From NCBI GenBank assembly GCA_050184225.1, contig JBFXAN010000036.1, positions 1 through 46,378 of the forward strand: a stretch of 46,378 bases of DNA, given 5' to 3'. Below are positions 26,690 to 35,853 of this stretch, in pieces. The stretch is from JBFXAN01 sp050184225. GTDB lineage: Bacteria > Chloroflexota > Dehalococcoidia > CAUJGQ01. Under the pieces are notes generated by a model. It searched no databases. It saw only the letters and a program-made list of their open reading frames with translations, and had not been told where the DNA came from. The translations under genes and the position numbers were made by a program. Every line of letters starts with the position of its first letter. The first letter of the stretch is position 1.

Positions 26690-27985
26690 TCACGGTCCGG
26701 TGGGCGGCGCGTCGTCCGGCGCGAGGTAGGAGCCGATCGAGTGGAAGAGCGCCACGCGGGCCGCCTGGCGGATGTCCTCCGGCTCAGAGCTCTGCTCGGT
26801 GTACGTGATCTCGAACGCGATCGCGATCTTCTTGCCGGGCAGGTAGGCCATCGTCCCCCCGTACCCGTTGAGGAGCAGATTCTGCAGGAGCCAGTTGCCG
26901 CTGCGCACGACCCCCAGTCCGTAGTTGTAGTAGTTGTCGAGCGTGTGACAGGTATTGCACCCCTCCAGCGGCGACCCGAACCCCAACAGGCTCGGAGCCA
27001 CCATCGCCTGATGCGACGCCGGCGAGAGGAGCGTGCCCTCACCGATCGCCACGGCCGAGGCGGCCATGTCGTAGATGTTGGTGGTCTGGATGGCGCCATG
27101 GGTGATCGTCCAGGAGGGGCTCCAGAAAGAGGTTTCCTCGAGAAACGGCGTCTCCGCGGGGATACCGAGGAAGTCTCGCCGCTCCGAGCTGAAGGCATGC
27201 AATGCCGGTTCCGGGATGGCGGCGGTGACGGAACCGACCGTGTTCGTCAGGCCGAGCGGGCCGAGCACGCGCTCCCGCAAGAGGTCAGCCACCGGCCGGC
27301 CCGTCGCTCGCTCCAACGCGAGGCCGAGGATGACATAGTTGGCGTGGGCGTAGTCCCAATTCGCCCCCGGCGCAAACACACGCGGCTGGGAGAGGCTGAT
27401 CGCGACCAACTCCTCCGGCGTCCACTGCCGGAATGGGTTGGCGTAGAAGTCCCGCTGGAATCCCTGGTCCGAGACATAGTCCTGGTAGCCGGCCGTCATG
27501 TTGAGGAGCATCCGCAGCGTGACCTGATCGGCGTCCGGCAGCTCCGGCATCCAGGTAGAGAGTGGGTCATCCAGCCGCAGCACACCATCATCGACGAGCG
27601 TCAGGACCAGCATGGCGACGTAGGAGATCGCCACCGCGCCGTTGCGGAAGTGCATATCGGTCGTCGCCGGGACGCCCGTCATCGACTCGCCAAACGCCGC
27701 GGTGACGATCTCCTTGCCATCCACCGTCACGCGGAGAATCACGGCGTTCAGGTGGTACTGCTCCATCACCTCGCGCGCGATCGCGAGGATCTGGGCAGCT
27801 TGGTCGCCCTGGGCGGTTTGGGAACCCTGCGCCGCCTGAACCTGTGTGGACGGTTCGGCCAGCGCCGCCTCGACGGGAAGCCGGGCGGCCGTCGCAGCCA
27901 GCGCCACGATCGCCACGACCGCGAGCACAAGCCGGCGGCGCCACCCGCGCACCACGTTGGAGCATCGGTGACTTTCCTCAACCAT
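26690..27985 (-). CDS. beta-lactamase-fold pseudoenzyme A
   Basis: A 431-residue exported protein, paralogous to 23818-25053 (shared FRNGAVAISYV, MTAGY, ANPFRQWTPE, NWDYAH, GPLGLTN and TTNIYDM). I start at ATG 27985, with GGGAGGGA 8 bases upstream and a hydrophobic signal (RRLVLAVVAIVALAATAA). As in its paralogue, SxxK is AVAI (Ala117, Ile120) and YxN is YAH. The Cys pair here reads CNTCH (Cys343, Cys346, His347), which formally matches a c-type haem motif, though a disulfide is equally possible. First gene of the four-gene hydrolase block. Confidence 0.87.
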   Translation of the reverse strand: MVEESHRCSNVVRGWRRRLVLAVVAIVALAATAARLPVEAALAEPSTQVQAAQGSQTAQGDQAAQILAIAREVMEQYHLNAVILRVTVDGKEIVTAAFGESMTGVPATTDMHFRNGAVAISYVAMLVLTLVDDGVLRLDDPLSTWMPELPDADQVTLRMLLNMTAGYQDYVSDQGFQRDFYANPFRQWTPEELVAISLSQPRVFAPGANWDYAHANYVILGLALERATGRPVADLLRERVLGPLGLTNTVGSVTAAIPEPALHAFSSERRDFLGIPAETPFLEETSFWSPSWTITHGAIQTTNIYDMAASAVAIGEGTLLSPASHQAMVAPSLLGFGSPLEGCNTCHTLDNYYNYGLGVVRSGNWLLQNLLLNGYGGTMAYLPGKKIAIAFEITYTEQSSEPEDIRQAARVALFHSIGSYLAPDDAPPTGP

Positions 27986-28270
27986 GATGCATGTCCCTCC
28001 CCGTCCAGCTTCCGAGATCACCGTTACCGGGTAAGTCCGGTCGCGTCTCGTGTGATATGACGGTCACCGCTCATGTCTGGATCACATCGCTCCAGCACGA
28101 TCACCTCACGATGATTCGTGCGCAGAATCGGCCGGCGCCACCGGCCCCGGCGAAGGCGGCGACGAGGGCCACCTGCCACCGCTTACCGGCCGCCAACGCC
28201 GCCATAGCGTCGTTGGCGTTCTGCGTCATGGCTCTCCAGGCACGTTCAGGAGTGCACGCGGGCCGCGGCC

Positions 28271-28558
28271 TCACAATCCTCGTTGCATGATGATCTGGCC
28301 GGTCAGGACATCGGGTTGTTGCCGCGCCTCCGGCAGATTCACAGACAGCCAGCCCGTCAGCAGCCTGGCGATCGTCTCCAGGCCGGTCGTGTCCTCGCAG
28401 ATACTGATCGAGACGAGGGCGCCGTCATCAGCAATAAAGGCCACGTGCGAGACAAAGCCCGGAACGTGACTCATCTCGGCGGTGAGCGACCGTCCCGACC
28501 GCATCAGTGCCTCGGTATCGGCCACGGCGCCCACATCGCGTCGGATCATCGCGTGCAT
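28271..28558 (-). CDS. ABM-like small protein, paralogue in cassette 2
   Basis: A 95-residue dimeric alpha/beta-barrel-like protein. It shares with 18624-18920 the sequence pattern PGFVSHVAFIADDGALVSIS, then DTTGLETIARLLTGWL and the ending LTGQIIMQRGL. GAGGGAG lies about 9 bases before the ATG. It stands between LuxR2 (222 bp upstream) and the hydrolase block (about 285 bp downstream), exactly as its paralogue does in cassette 1. The gap 27986-28270 on its far side shows no gene I can support. Confidence 0.75.
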   Translation of the reverse strand: MHAMIRRDVGAVADTEALMRSGRSLTAEMSHVPGFVSHVAFIADDGALVSISICEDTTGLETIARLLTGWLSVNLPEARQQPDVLTGQIIMQRGL

Positions 28559-28753
28559 GAGCAGGCACTCCCTCGGCGCATCCCTCCGTCGCCCGGCACA
28601 CCTGCGGAGAGCCTAGGGGTCGATGGCCTGTTCGCCATCCAGATTTTCGGTAGACAGGCGCAGTATTTTTCGGAGTCTGCGCCTAAAGAGCAGGAGCCTG
28701 CTGTGTTGCCGTCAATCTGGGAAGTATCGGGGGCGCAGCCCCCGCCCGAGGGG

Positions 28754-28779
28754 GTTGGGGACCCGTTCTGTTCCCCAAC
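28754..28779 (-). terminator. hairpin after LuxR2
   Basis: GTTGGGGA at 28754-28761 pairs with TCCCCAAC at 28772-28779, starting one base after the LuxR2 stop. A second GC-rich stem (gggggcgcagcccccgc, about 28728-28744) follows on the same side. Together they may end or stabilise the transcript. There is no T-run. Confidence 0.5.
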
Positions 28780-28780
28780 T

Positions 28781-31279
28781 TCAATCAGCAGGCGCGGACG
28801 CCAGACCGTTGGCGATCGCCCAGTCGGCTACCTGCCAGCGGGAGTTCAAGCCCAGTTTGCCGCGGATGTTGCGGACGTGGACGCCCGCGGTGCTGACGGC
28901 GATGGTGAGCGCCTCGGCGATCTCCCGATCGCTGGCGCCCTGGGCCAGCAGCACCGCCACCTCCCGCTCCCGTTGGGTGAGTGGCTCGATCAGAGCGCCG
29001 GATGGAATGACCGCGGCAGCGGGCCGCGATTGGGGTCCGCCGAGGTTCATCGACTCAGCGATCGCCTGGTCCAGCGTCATGCTCCGGCCGTCAGCTTCGG
29101 CGGCTGCTCGTTCACCCTCGCCGAGCTGCGGACGGATGATCGCAAGGGTCGCGTTCAGCGTGTCTTGATTGACCGGCGGCAGCCTTGCGCCGAGCGTGTT
29201 CCGCAGCGTCTCGGCGGCGCCGAGCAACCGCGCTGCCCGCACCGGCCGGCCCAGCTTCGCCTCGACCCACGCCAGCGTGAGCAGACCGGAGAGCATGAAT
29301 GCACGGTCACCGACCGCACGGAACCCGGCCAGGCTCTCTCGGAGCAGACCGGCGACGCGTTCGACCTCGCCGCTCATAACGAGGATCGACCCCAACATCG
29401 TGCCCACGATCCCGATAAAGCGCACGTCCCCAAGCGTCCGGTATTGCCCCAGGCTCTCCTCGATCAGACGGATAGCACGAGGAAAGTCACGATCATCGCT
29501 GGCGAGCATCCCCTGCATGAACACGGCCCAGGCGGCGCCCGGTTGGTCCCCCACCCCTTCGTGTAATGGCAGGCTCTGATCCAGCAACCGTGCCGCGTCC
29601 GCCACGGCACCCTGGCGGCGGCGGACCGTCCCCAGCCAGGTGAGCGCCTCTGCGATCGCTTGTCGATCATCGAGTTGACGCGCGAGCGCGCAGGCCGCAT
29701 CGAGCCGCGCTGTTGCGGCTATCAGATCGGCCTGCCAAAATGCCAGCCTCCCGGCGGCGAGCAACGCCTGAAGCTGCAACGCCGCGGGCAGAGGCGAGGC
29801 CGCGTCCGGAACAGCGTCCAGCCAGCGCCGCCCCTCGCTCATGCCTCCGCTCACCTCCCAGAAGGGAGCCAGTGCTATAGCGAGGCGGGCAAGCGCAATG
29901 GCGTCGACGCGATCGAATGCCCGGTGCAGCGCGGCGCGAAAGTTGTCCTGTTCGCTTGCCAATCGCTGCAGCCACGCAACCTGATCCGGTCCGCGCAGCT
30001 CCGGCGCCGCCCGCTCTGCCAGCGCGAGGAAGTACGCCTCGTGCTGCGCCCGCGCATCGTCCGTCTCGCCCTGGGCGTCCAGGTGATGCTGCGCATACTG
30101 GCGCACCGGTTCTAGCAGCCGGTAGCGCGCGACCATCCCACCGTCCTCGACGCTCACGAGCGACTTGTCGATGAGGCGGGTGAGGAGGTCGAGACCTAAC
30201 CCCCCGGCCCCCTTCCCTCGCAGGGAAGGGGGAGTCCTCTCGATCGGTGGTGGAGTGGGGATGGACATCCCACGAACTGACGAACTACTGCCACCCACGG
30301 TTGAATGAGGCTCCCCCCTTCCCTGCGAGAGAAGGGGGGCCGGGGGGGTTAGGTATTCCGCCGCTTCCAAATCAAATCCACCCGCGAAAACCGCCAGCCG
30401 GCGAAAGAAGCATTGCTCCGGAACGGTCAGCAGGTCGTAGCTCCAATCGAGCGTGGCCTGCAGCGTCTGCTGACGGGTAGGCGCCACCCGGCTCCCCCCG
30501 GAAAGGAGACGAAACACGTCGTCCAGGTGAGCGAGGATCTGATGGACGGAGAGCACCCGCACTCGCGCGGCCGCCAGTTCCAACGCCAGCGGGATCCCCT
30601 CCAGACGGATGCAGATCGTCGCCACAGCGCTCGCGTTGCCGGCCGTCAACTGAAAGTCGGACGCAACCGCCTGGGCACGCTCGACGAACAGACGGACGGC
30701 ATCCGCTCGTTCAAGTTCCGCGCTCAAGGTTCCAGGTTCCAAGAACGGAGCGGGCTCACTTGGAACGTTGAGGGGCGGCGCCCGCCACTGCCGCTCTCCG
30801 GCGATCATGAGCGGTTCGCGGCTGGTGGCGAGGATGCACAGGTCCGGACAGGCCGAGAGCAGATGCTCGGCGGTTTCAGCGCAGGCGTCGAGCAGGTGCT
30901 CGCAATTGTCCAGCACCAGCAGGCAGCGGTGGTCGCCGAGGTGGCTGATCAACACGTCGAGCACAGGCGTCTCCGGCGTCTCCAGCACCCCCAGCGCGAC
31001 GGCGATTGCCTGAGGAACCAGCGCGCCGCTGCCAATCGGTGCGAGCGCGACCCAGCACACATTCCCATCGAACGATGGGAGAACATCCGCGGCAAGCGCC
31101 TGGGCAAGGCGGGTCTTGCCGCTGCCGCCGACGCCGGTGATTGTCAGGAGGCGCACCGCCGGCGAGAGGAGCATCGCGCGGAGCGTCGCGAGGGCACCCG
31201 CGCGACCGATCAGCGACGTGCGTGCCGCCGGAATGCTCCGCGGTGGCGCGGTATCGTCGGGTGATGCTGCCTCACGCAC
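28781..31279 (-). CDS. AAA-TPR-LuxR transcriptional regulator (LuxR2) with in-frame palindrome
   Basis: An 832-residue STAND-type regulator. It starts at GTG 31279 (TAGGAGTA 8 bases upstream). It has Walker A GVGGSGKTR, Walker B LLVLDNCEH, a winged-helix region, TPR-like helices and a C-terminal LuxR domain (LTQREREVAVLLAQGASDRE). It is paralogous to LuxR1 but lacks the N-terminal XRE domain. Between DLEAAE and DLLTRLIDKSLV, where LuxR1 has about eight residues, it carries about 55 residues encoded by palindromic element R2b, read through in frame with no stop. The insert is Pro/Gly/Ser-rich (LTPPAPLLSQGRGE, TPPSLRGKGAGG) and probably a flexible loop. Whether the regulator still works is unknown. 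Confidence 0.88.
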   Translation of the reverse strand: MREAASPDDTAPPRSIPAARTSLIGRAGALATLRAMLLSPAVRLLTITGVGGSGKTRLAQALAADVLPSFDGNVCWVALAPIGSGALVPQAIAVALGVLETPETPVLDVLISHLGDHRCLLVLDNCEHLLDACAETAEHLLSACPDLCILATSREPLMIAGERQWRAPPLNVPSEPAPFLEPGTLSAELERADAVRLFVERAQAVASDFQLTAGNASAVATICIRLEGIPLALELAAARVRVLSVHQILAHLDDVFRLLSGGSRVAPTRQQTLQATLDWSYDLLTVPEQCFFRRLAVFAGGFDLEAAEYLTPPAPLLSQGRGEPHSTVGGSSSSVRGMSIPTPPPIERTPPSLRGKGAGGLGLDLLTRLIDKSLVSVEDGGMVARYRLLEPVRQYAQHHLDAQGETDDARAQHEAYFLALAERAAPELRGPDQVAWLQRLASEQDNFRAALHRAFDRVDAIALARLAIALAPFWEVSGGMSEGRRWLDAVPDAASPLPAALQLQALLAAGRLAFWQADLIAATARLDAACALARQLDDRQAIAEALTWLGTVRRRQGAVADAARLLDQSLPLHEGVGDQPGAAWAVFMQGMLASDDRDFPRAIRLIEESLGQYRTLGDVRFIGIVGTMLGSILVMSGEVERVAGLLRESLAGFRAVGDRAFMLSGLLTLAWVEAKLGRPVRAARLLGAAETLRNTLGARLPPVNQDTLNATLAIIRPQLGEGERAAAEADGRSMTLDQAIAESMNLGGPQSRPAAAVIPSGALIEPLTQREREVAVLLAQGASDREIAEALTIAVSTAGVHVRNIRGKLGLNSRWQVADWAIANGLASAPAD
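30194..30354. repeat. palindromic element R2b inside LuxR2
   Basis: A copy of the R2 family (acctaaccccccggccccct ... gggggttaggt) with the central tcgatcggtgg region recognisable in R2a. It lies wholly inside the LuxR2 coding region and keeps the frame open. Confidence 0.92.
30736..30766. repeat. small inverted repeat inside LuxR2
   Basis: gttccaag at 30736-30743 pairs with cttggaac at 30759-30766, next to a tandem aaggttccaggttcc. The encoded loop (EPAPFLEPGTLSAELE) is about five residues longer than in LuxR1, so this may be a second, smaller in-frame repeat insertion. Confidence 0.4.
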
Positions 31280-31842
31280 GCCGGCGTACTCCTAGACGGA
31301 TTGTACATGCGCGGCGGAGGTGGCCGGCCAATGGTTGTGACAGGACTCTCCCGGCGCCTCCCATGCTACAACCATACCCGCAAGCGATTTCGTCGATCGC
31401 GCCCATGATCGCCGCGTCGTCTTCGAAAACTTCTGTCACGTCCCCGGTACACTCGATCGGGCCGGCAGCGTCGACGAACCGGCGAAGGCGAGCCGCCTCG
31501 CGCGTTGCTCAGCTGGTCCGCGCCAGCACCTCGTCCAGCCAGTCGAAGACGCGCTGGCTGAAGAGCGAGGCCGCGCCGGCCTCGCCGTGCGCGCCGGCGC
31601 CCTCCACTTTCCTCCATGGGCCGCCGTGATTGGGTCTCACTGGTCGCTGCATCTGCGATACGCCGGCGTTGTATCGCGCACACCGGCAGGACGTACCGGT
31701 CTGTACGTGCCAACTGCTACAAGCCCTGGTAGGAAGCACGGCGTCACGCAGGTGGCAGCCGTGTGTGATTGGCGGGAGCAAGACGTTCAGAAACATGTTC
31801 GCCAGCGTCGGGGTGCCGACGGCTGATCGCCAACGATCCCCC
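31280..31842. other. divergent intergenic region between LuxR2 and groES
   Basis: No intact gene is visible. The only recognisable item is a short minus-strand tail at 31509-31610, listed separately. The rest has short overlapping frames without family similarity. The region should hold the LuxR2 promoter, but I cannot assign it. Confidence 0.45.
31509..31610 (-). pseudogene. remnant of an alpha/beta hydrolase C-terminus
   Basis: The minus-strand frame ending at 31509 reads GAGAHGEAGAASLFSQRVFD then WLDEVLAR. This looks like the C-terminal segment of secreted/dipeptidyl-peptidase-like alpha/beta hydrolases, which carry the catalytic His in a GAxxHC-type motif followed by FDWLDE. Nothing upstream continues the similarity, so it appears to be a gene tail left after deletion. 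Confidence 0.4.
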
Positions 31843-31871
31843 TTGCCTTCCGTCGTTCTGTCCGGTAGGAT
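31843..31871 (+). promoter_or_regulatory. groESL promoter
   Basis: TTGCCT at 31843-31848 and TAGGAT at 31866-31871 with a 17-base spacer, just upstream of the CIRCE element and about 90 bases before groES. Confidence 0.7.
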
Positions 31872-31881
31872 GCGGAGTGTA

Positions 31882-31908
31882 TTAGCACTCAATGTCACCG
31901 AGTGCTAA
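31882..31908. promoter_or_regulatory. CIRCE element (HrcA operator)
   Basis: TTAGCACTC, nine bases, GAGTGCTAA: a perfect match to the CIRCE consensus. It lies right after the -10 box, where HrcA repressor would block transcription until heat shock or misfolding releases it. The hrcA gene is not in this window. Confidence 0.97.
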
Positions 31909-31961
31909 CGGGGCGCCGGTGACGGGGTAGATAGCAACTTAGACATGGGAGGCAGGAAACC

Positions 31962-32297
31962 GTGGTAACAGCGGGCAAGTCCAAGGCTGCGACGAGCAAG
32001 GCCAGCACCAAGATCGTGCCGCTGGCGGACCGGCTGGTGGTGAAGAACGTCGAGCAGGAAGAGACGTTGGCGAGCGGTCTGGTGATCCCGGATACCGCTA
32101 AAGAGAAGCCGCAGCAGGCGGAAGTCGTCGCCGTCGGTCCCGGCCGCGTCGACGATAACGGCAAGCGCGTCGCGATGGAGATCAAGGTCGGCGACATCAT
32201 CGTCTACGCCAAGTACTCCGGCAACGAGATCAAGGTTGACCAGGAAGAGTACCTGATCCTCGCGGAGAAGGATGTCCTCGCAAAGATTCAGAAGTAG
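31962..32297 (+). CDS. groES: co-chaperonin GroES
   Basis: A 111-residue Cpn10. GTG start at 31962 with GGGAGGCAGGAAACC upstream. The first 16 residues (VVTAGKSKAATSKAST) form a basic extension before the normal GroES start at KIVPLADRLVVKNVEQEET. The mobile-loop segment (EETLASGLVIPDTAKEKPQQ) contacts GroEL. It caps the GroEL folding chamber. The stop is followed after 3 bases by palindrome R3b and then groEL. Confidence 0.97.
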   Translation: MVTAGKSKAATSKASTKIVPLADRLVVKNVEQEETLASGLVIPDTAKEKPQQAEVVAVGPGRVDDNGKRVAMEIKVGDIIVYAKYSGNEIKVDQEEYLILAEKDVLAKIQK

Positions 32298-32300
32298 TGA

Positions 32301-32375
32301 GCGGCAATCGGCAGTCGGCAATCGGCAATGGTGAGGACGAGACCCCATTGCCGATTGCCCATTGCCCATTGCCGC
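32301..32375. repeat. inverted repeat R3b between groES and groEL
   Basis: Built from gcggcaatcggcagtcggca on the left and its near-complement ending gccattgcccattgccgc on the right. Same family as R3a. It sits 3 bases after the groES stop and 15 bases before the groEL ATG, so the groEL ribosome-binding site (ACGGAGTGAG) lies just outside the hairpin. Confidence 0.9.
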
Positions 32376-32390
32376 GAACGGAGTGAGCCA

Positions 32391-34004
<1,614 letters not shown>

Positions 34005-34040
34005 GCGAGGTCTTAGATTTCAGGATTCAGGTTCAGGGTT

Positions 34041-34076
34041 ACGCGCCGGTCAGTGCGACCGGCGCGTTTCCTTTTC
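34041..34076 (+). terminator. groESL rho-independent terminator
   Basis: Stem acgcgccggtc (34041-34051) with gaccggcgcgt (34057-34067), followed by ttccttttc. A diverged copy of the same hairpin lies at 34981-35007. Confidence 0.85.
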
Positions 34077-34085
34077 GTGTCGACA

Positions 34086-34544
34086 TCATGGGTCCAGCGC
34101 TTCGTTCAATCGTCTGAGTTCCGTCAGAAATGCACCAGGATCAAGGATCGGAATCGATTCGACACGTTCTAGATGCAGCAGGTCATCGTCGCGACTCACG
34201 AGGAAGTCGACGTGAGCACTGACTGCACAGTGCAGGTACTTTCGGTCGTTCTCATCACGGCAGGCGGGCGGGTCCCCTTCCGGTACAACAACCTCAGCCG
34301 TAGCGCAGAGTTCGTGAAGGACGTCGAGGTACTCGATCACAGACACGCCATGTCTGGCAAACAATCGGATCACTGACGGTCGTTGGCCAATCGTGACGTA
34401 TTCATCGATGATGTCCGGGGACACCACCAATTGGATCCGGCCGGACGCAATGTTGCGCACGATGCGACCGCTCGCGCCATTCGGCGAGGCGATACCAGAG
34501 ATCATGGAGTTTGCGTCGAGGCAGATTCGTGGCGTGGGCCGCAC
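34086..34544 (-). CDS. PIN-domain toxin (putative ribonuclease)
   Basis: A 152-residue PIN protein of the kind often paired with small antitoxins. Acidic motifs are visible: CLDANSMISG with the first Asp at residue 9, DEND near residue 98, and SRDDDLL with the last acidic pair. It would cleave RNA. It starts at GTG 34544 (GGAGA 6 bases upstream) and overlaps the end of the upstream small gene by 43 bp, typical of a toxin-antitoxin pair. It converges on the groEL terminator. Confidence 0.85.
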   Translation of the reverse strand: MRPTPRICLDANSMISGIASPNGASGRIVRNIASGRIQLVVSPDIIDEYVTIGQRPSVIRLFARHGVSVIEYLDVLHELCATAEVVVPEGDPPACRDENDRKYLHCAVSAHVDFLVSRDDDLLHLERVESIPILDPGAFLTELRRLNEALDP

Positions 34545-34717
34545 TCGCCGTCTCCGTCTGGCGCGTCTGCAGGCGAAGCAGGCGGCCGTCCCAAACCTTC
34601 AGCGAACGCATCCCTGACGGCCGCGAGCGCCTCCTTCTCGGAGACGTGCTTCATTCGCCGATGAATTGCCGCCAGCTTCGATTTGGTAGATCGCTGCGAT
34701 TTCGTCCGATCGCTCAT
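34502..34717 (-). CDS. putative antitoxin of the PIN pair
   Basis: A 71-residue, charged protein. The N-terminal half is basic and helical (RSTKSKLAAIHRRMKHVSEK), and the C-terminal half is acidic and likely disordered (PADAPDGDGE). It overlaps the start of the PIN toxin gene. I do not recognise a DNA-binding family; the antitoxin role is inferred from position and size. Confidence 0.6.
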   Translation of the reverse strand: MSDRTKSQRSTKSKLAAIHRRMKHVSEKEALAAVRDAFAEGLGRPPASPADAPDGDGECGPRHESASTQTP

Positions 34718-34859
34718 GGCTTACATCACTTGGAAGTGTTGCCGTATCCGCACCTGGCCGGCAAGATACAGCGGAATTCCCGCTTGCGTGTGCGCCGGAC
34801 CCCTGAGCGCCCCACGTTGGGTGCATCACCAGTGTAGCAGCGTAGGCATCCGCGTATCG

Positions 34860-34951
34860 GCATCGTAGCGCTGATGCTCACCACCGAGTCCTTGGTGACC
34901 ATCATCCCCGAGGCGCCCGCGCCGATGGCCGCCCCGCCACCGGAGTACTAG
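34860..34951 (+). pseudogene. groEL 3'-end fragment, copy 1
   Basis: Reads LMLTTESLVTIIPEAPAPMA then APPPEY and a stop, matching the real GroEL C-terminus (LVLTTESLVTDIPEAPAPMA...). The DNA match extends past the stop (actaggcgaggt) and through the terminator at 34981-35007. Identity by eye is roughly 80-85%. Nothing upstream continues into GroEL. Confidence 0.85.
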
Positions 34952-34980
34952 GCGAGGTAGTAGGGTTCAGGGATCAGGCA

Positions 34981-35007
34981 ACGCGCCGGTCACATTGGCC
35001 GGCGCGT
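34981..35007 (+). terminator. diverged copy of the groEL terminator
   Basis: acgcgccgg (34981-34989) pairs with ccggcgcgt (34999-35007). Same stem as 34041-34067, with a changed loop and no T-run. Confidence 0.6.
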
Positions 35008-35105
35008 TGCTGTGCGGTGTGTACACGCGTGGTACTTTGCGGGTTTGCACTTTAGCGAGCGCAGTACACTTAAAGGGCGAACACCGTCAGGAGCACCGCG
35101 CGACA

Positions 35106-35366
35106 ATGGATACCAGCCAACTCATCGAACGATACATTGAACTTGACCCGCATCGTCCAGGGTTGGGAGAAGCGCGGCTCAAGGATTCTGGCGTGCCGGT
35201 ATGGGCACTTGTCGGGCACATGAACGCGGTTCACAGCCGAGTCGTCCGGGTTGCTGAGGATTACGATTTGCCGGTCGAGGCAGTCGAAGCAGCGATGGAG
35301 TACTATCGCCGTCACCAAGCTGCAATCGACGCCAGACTCGAGGCGAACGCGGCACACTTTGTGTAG
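35106..35366 (+). CDS. DUF433 antitoxin-like protein
   Basis: An 86-residue DUF433 protein with the typical GEARLKDSGVPVWALVGH segment and the later helical VEAAMEYYRRHQAAIDARLE. DUF433 proteins have a winged/HTH-like fold and act as antitoxins to DUF5615 PIN-like nucleases. AGGAG lies upstream, and the DUF5615 gene follows after 6 bp. Confidence 0.88.
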   Translation: MDTSQLIERYIELDPHRPGLGEARLKDSGVPVWALVGHMNAVHSRVVRVAEDYDLPVEAVEAAMEYYRRHQAAIDARLEANAAHFV

Positions 35367-35372
35367 CCGGCG

Positions 35373-35780
35373 ATGGCGAACGTGTGTCTCGACAACGACA
35401 TGGCCATCCGTGTCGCCGGAATGCTCCGGGCGGACGGTCATCAGGCGGTGACCACACGCGAACTCGGCCTCGCGCGAGCGAGTGATGCCGAATTGCTCCT
35501 CATTGCCGCACAGCGTAGTTGGGTATTCGTCACCCACAACGCAGACGACTTCACCCTACTAGACGACGGCTGGCGACGTTGGAGCGCAGCGTGGGGAGTC
35601 ACCGCCCACCACGCCAGCATTTTGCTCTTACCACAGGCGACGCCGGCTGAACGTGTACGCGGACGGTTGGATCCCGTCGAACTTGCACAGCACCTGATTG
35701 ATCTGCTCGACTCCGGGCACCCCAGTTCGAACGAGCTCTGGCAGTGGCAACGCGCAGCCGGCTGGGTGCGCCTGCGATGA
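35373..35780 (+). CDS. DUF5615 PIN-like toxin
   Basis: A 135-residue protein with the DUF5615/Mut7-C type PIN-like core: CLDNDMAIRVAGMLRADGH, ASDAELLLIAAQR, and FVTHNADDFTLL carrying the central acidic pair. It is predicted to be a ribonuclease toxin neutralised by the DUF433 partner immediately upstream. The C-terminal 40 residues (LAQHLIDLLDSG, ELWQWQRAAGWVRLR) are an extension seen in some members. Confidence 0.86.
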   Translation: MANVCLDNDMAIRVAGMLRADGHQAVTTRELGLARASDAELLLIAAQRSWVFVTHNADDFTLLDDGWRRWSAAWGVTAHHASILLLPQATPAERVRGRLDPVELAQHLIDLLDSGHPSSNELWQWQRAAGWVRLR

Positions 35781-35783
35781 ATC

Positions 35784-35849
35784 GCATCTGAAATCGTCTA
35801 CATTTCGCCACGCAAAGCACGACGTCGGTATCGACGGAGGCGAAGGTAA
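35784..35849 (+). pseudogene. remnant of a BrnT-like toxin C-terminus
   Basis: Between two genes the frame reads EIVYISPRKARRRYRRRRR and a stop, resembling the basic C-terminal strand and helix of BrnT toxins (the ...ISARxAxRRER pattern). It lies 4 bases before a CopG-type antitoxin gene, where brnT would be expected. Only about 20 codons remain. Confidence 0.45.
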
Positions 35850-35853
35850 CCGG

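Noticed and set aside
16972..28000. Serine hydrolases as confirmed beta-lactamase resistance genes
   Set aside because: The fold covers esterases and peptidases; nothing in the sequence identifies beta-lactams as substrate, and two members lack the catalytic serine.
27991..28290. 99-codon plus-strand frame between the hydrolase block and the ABM-like gene
   Set aside because: Overlaps the starts or ends of minus-strand genes at both edges and shows no motif.
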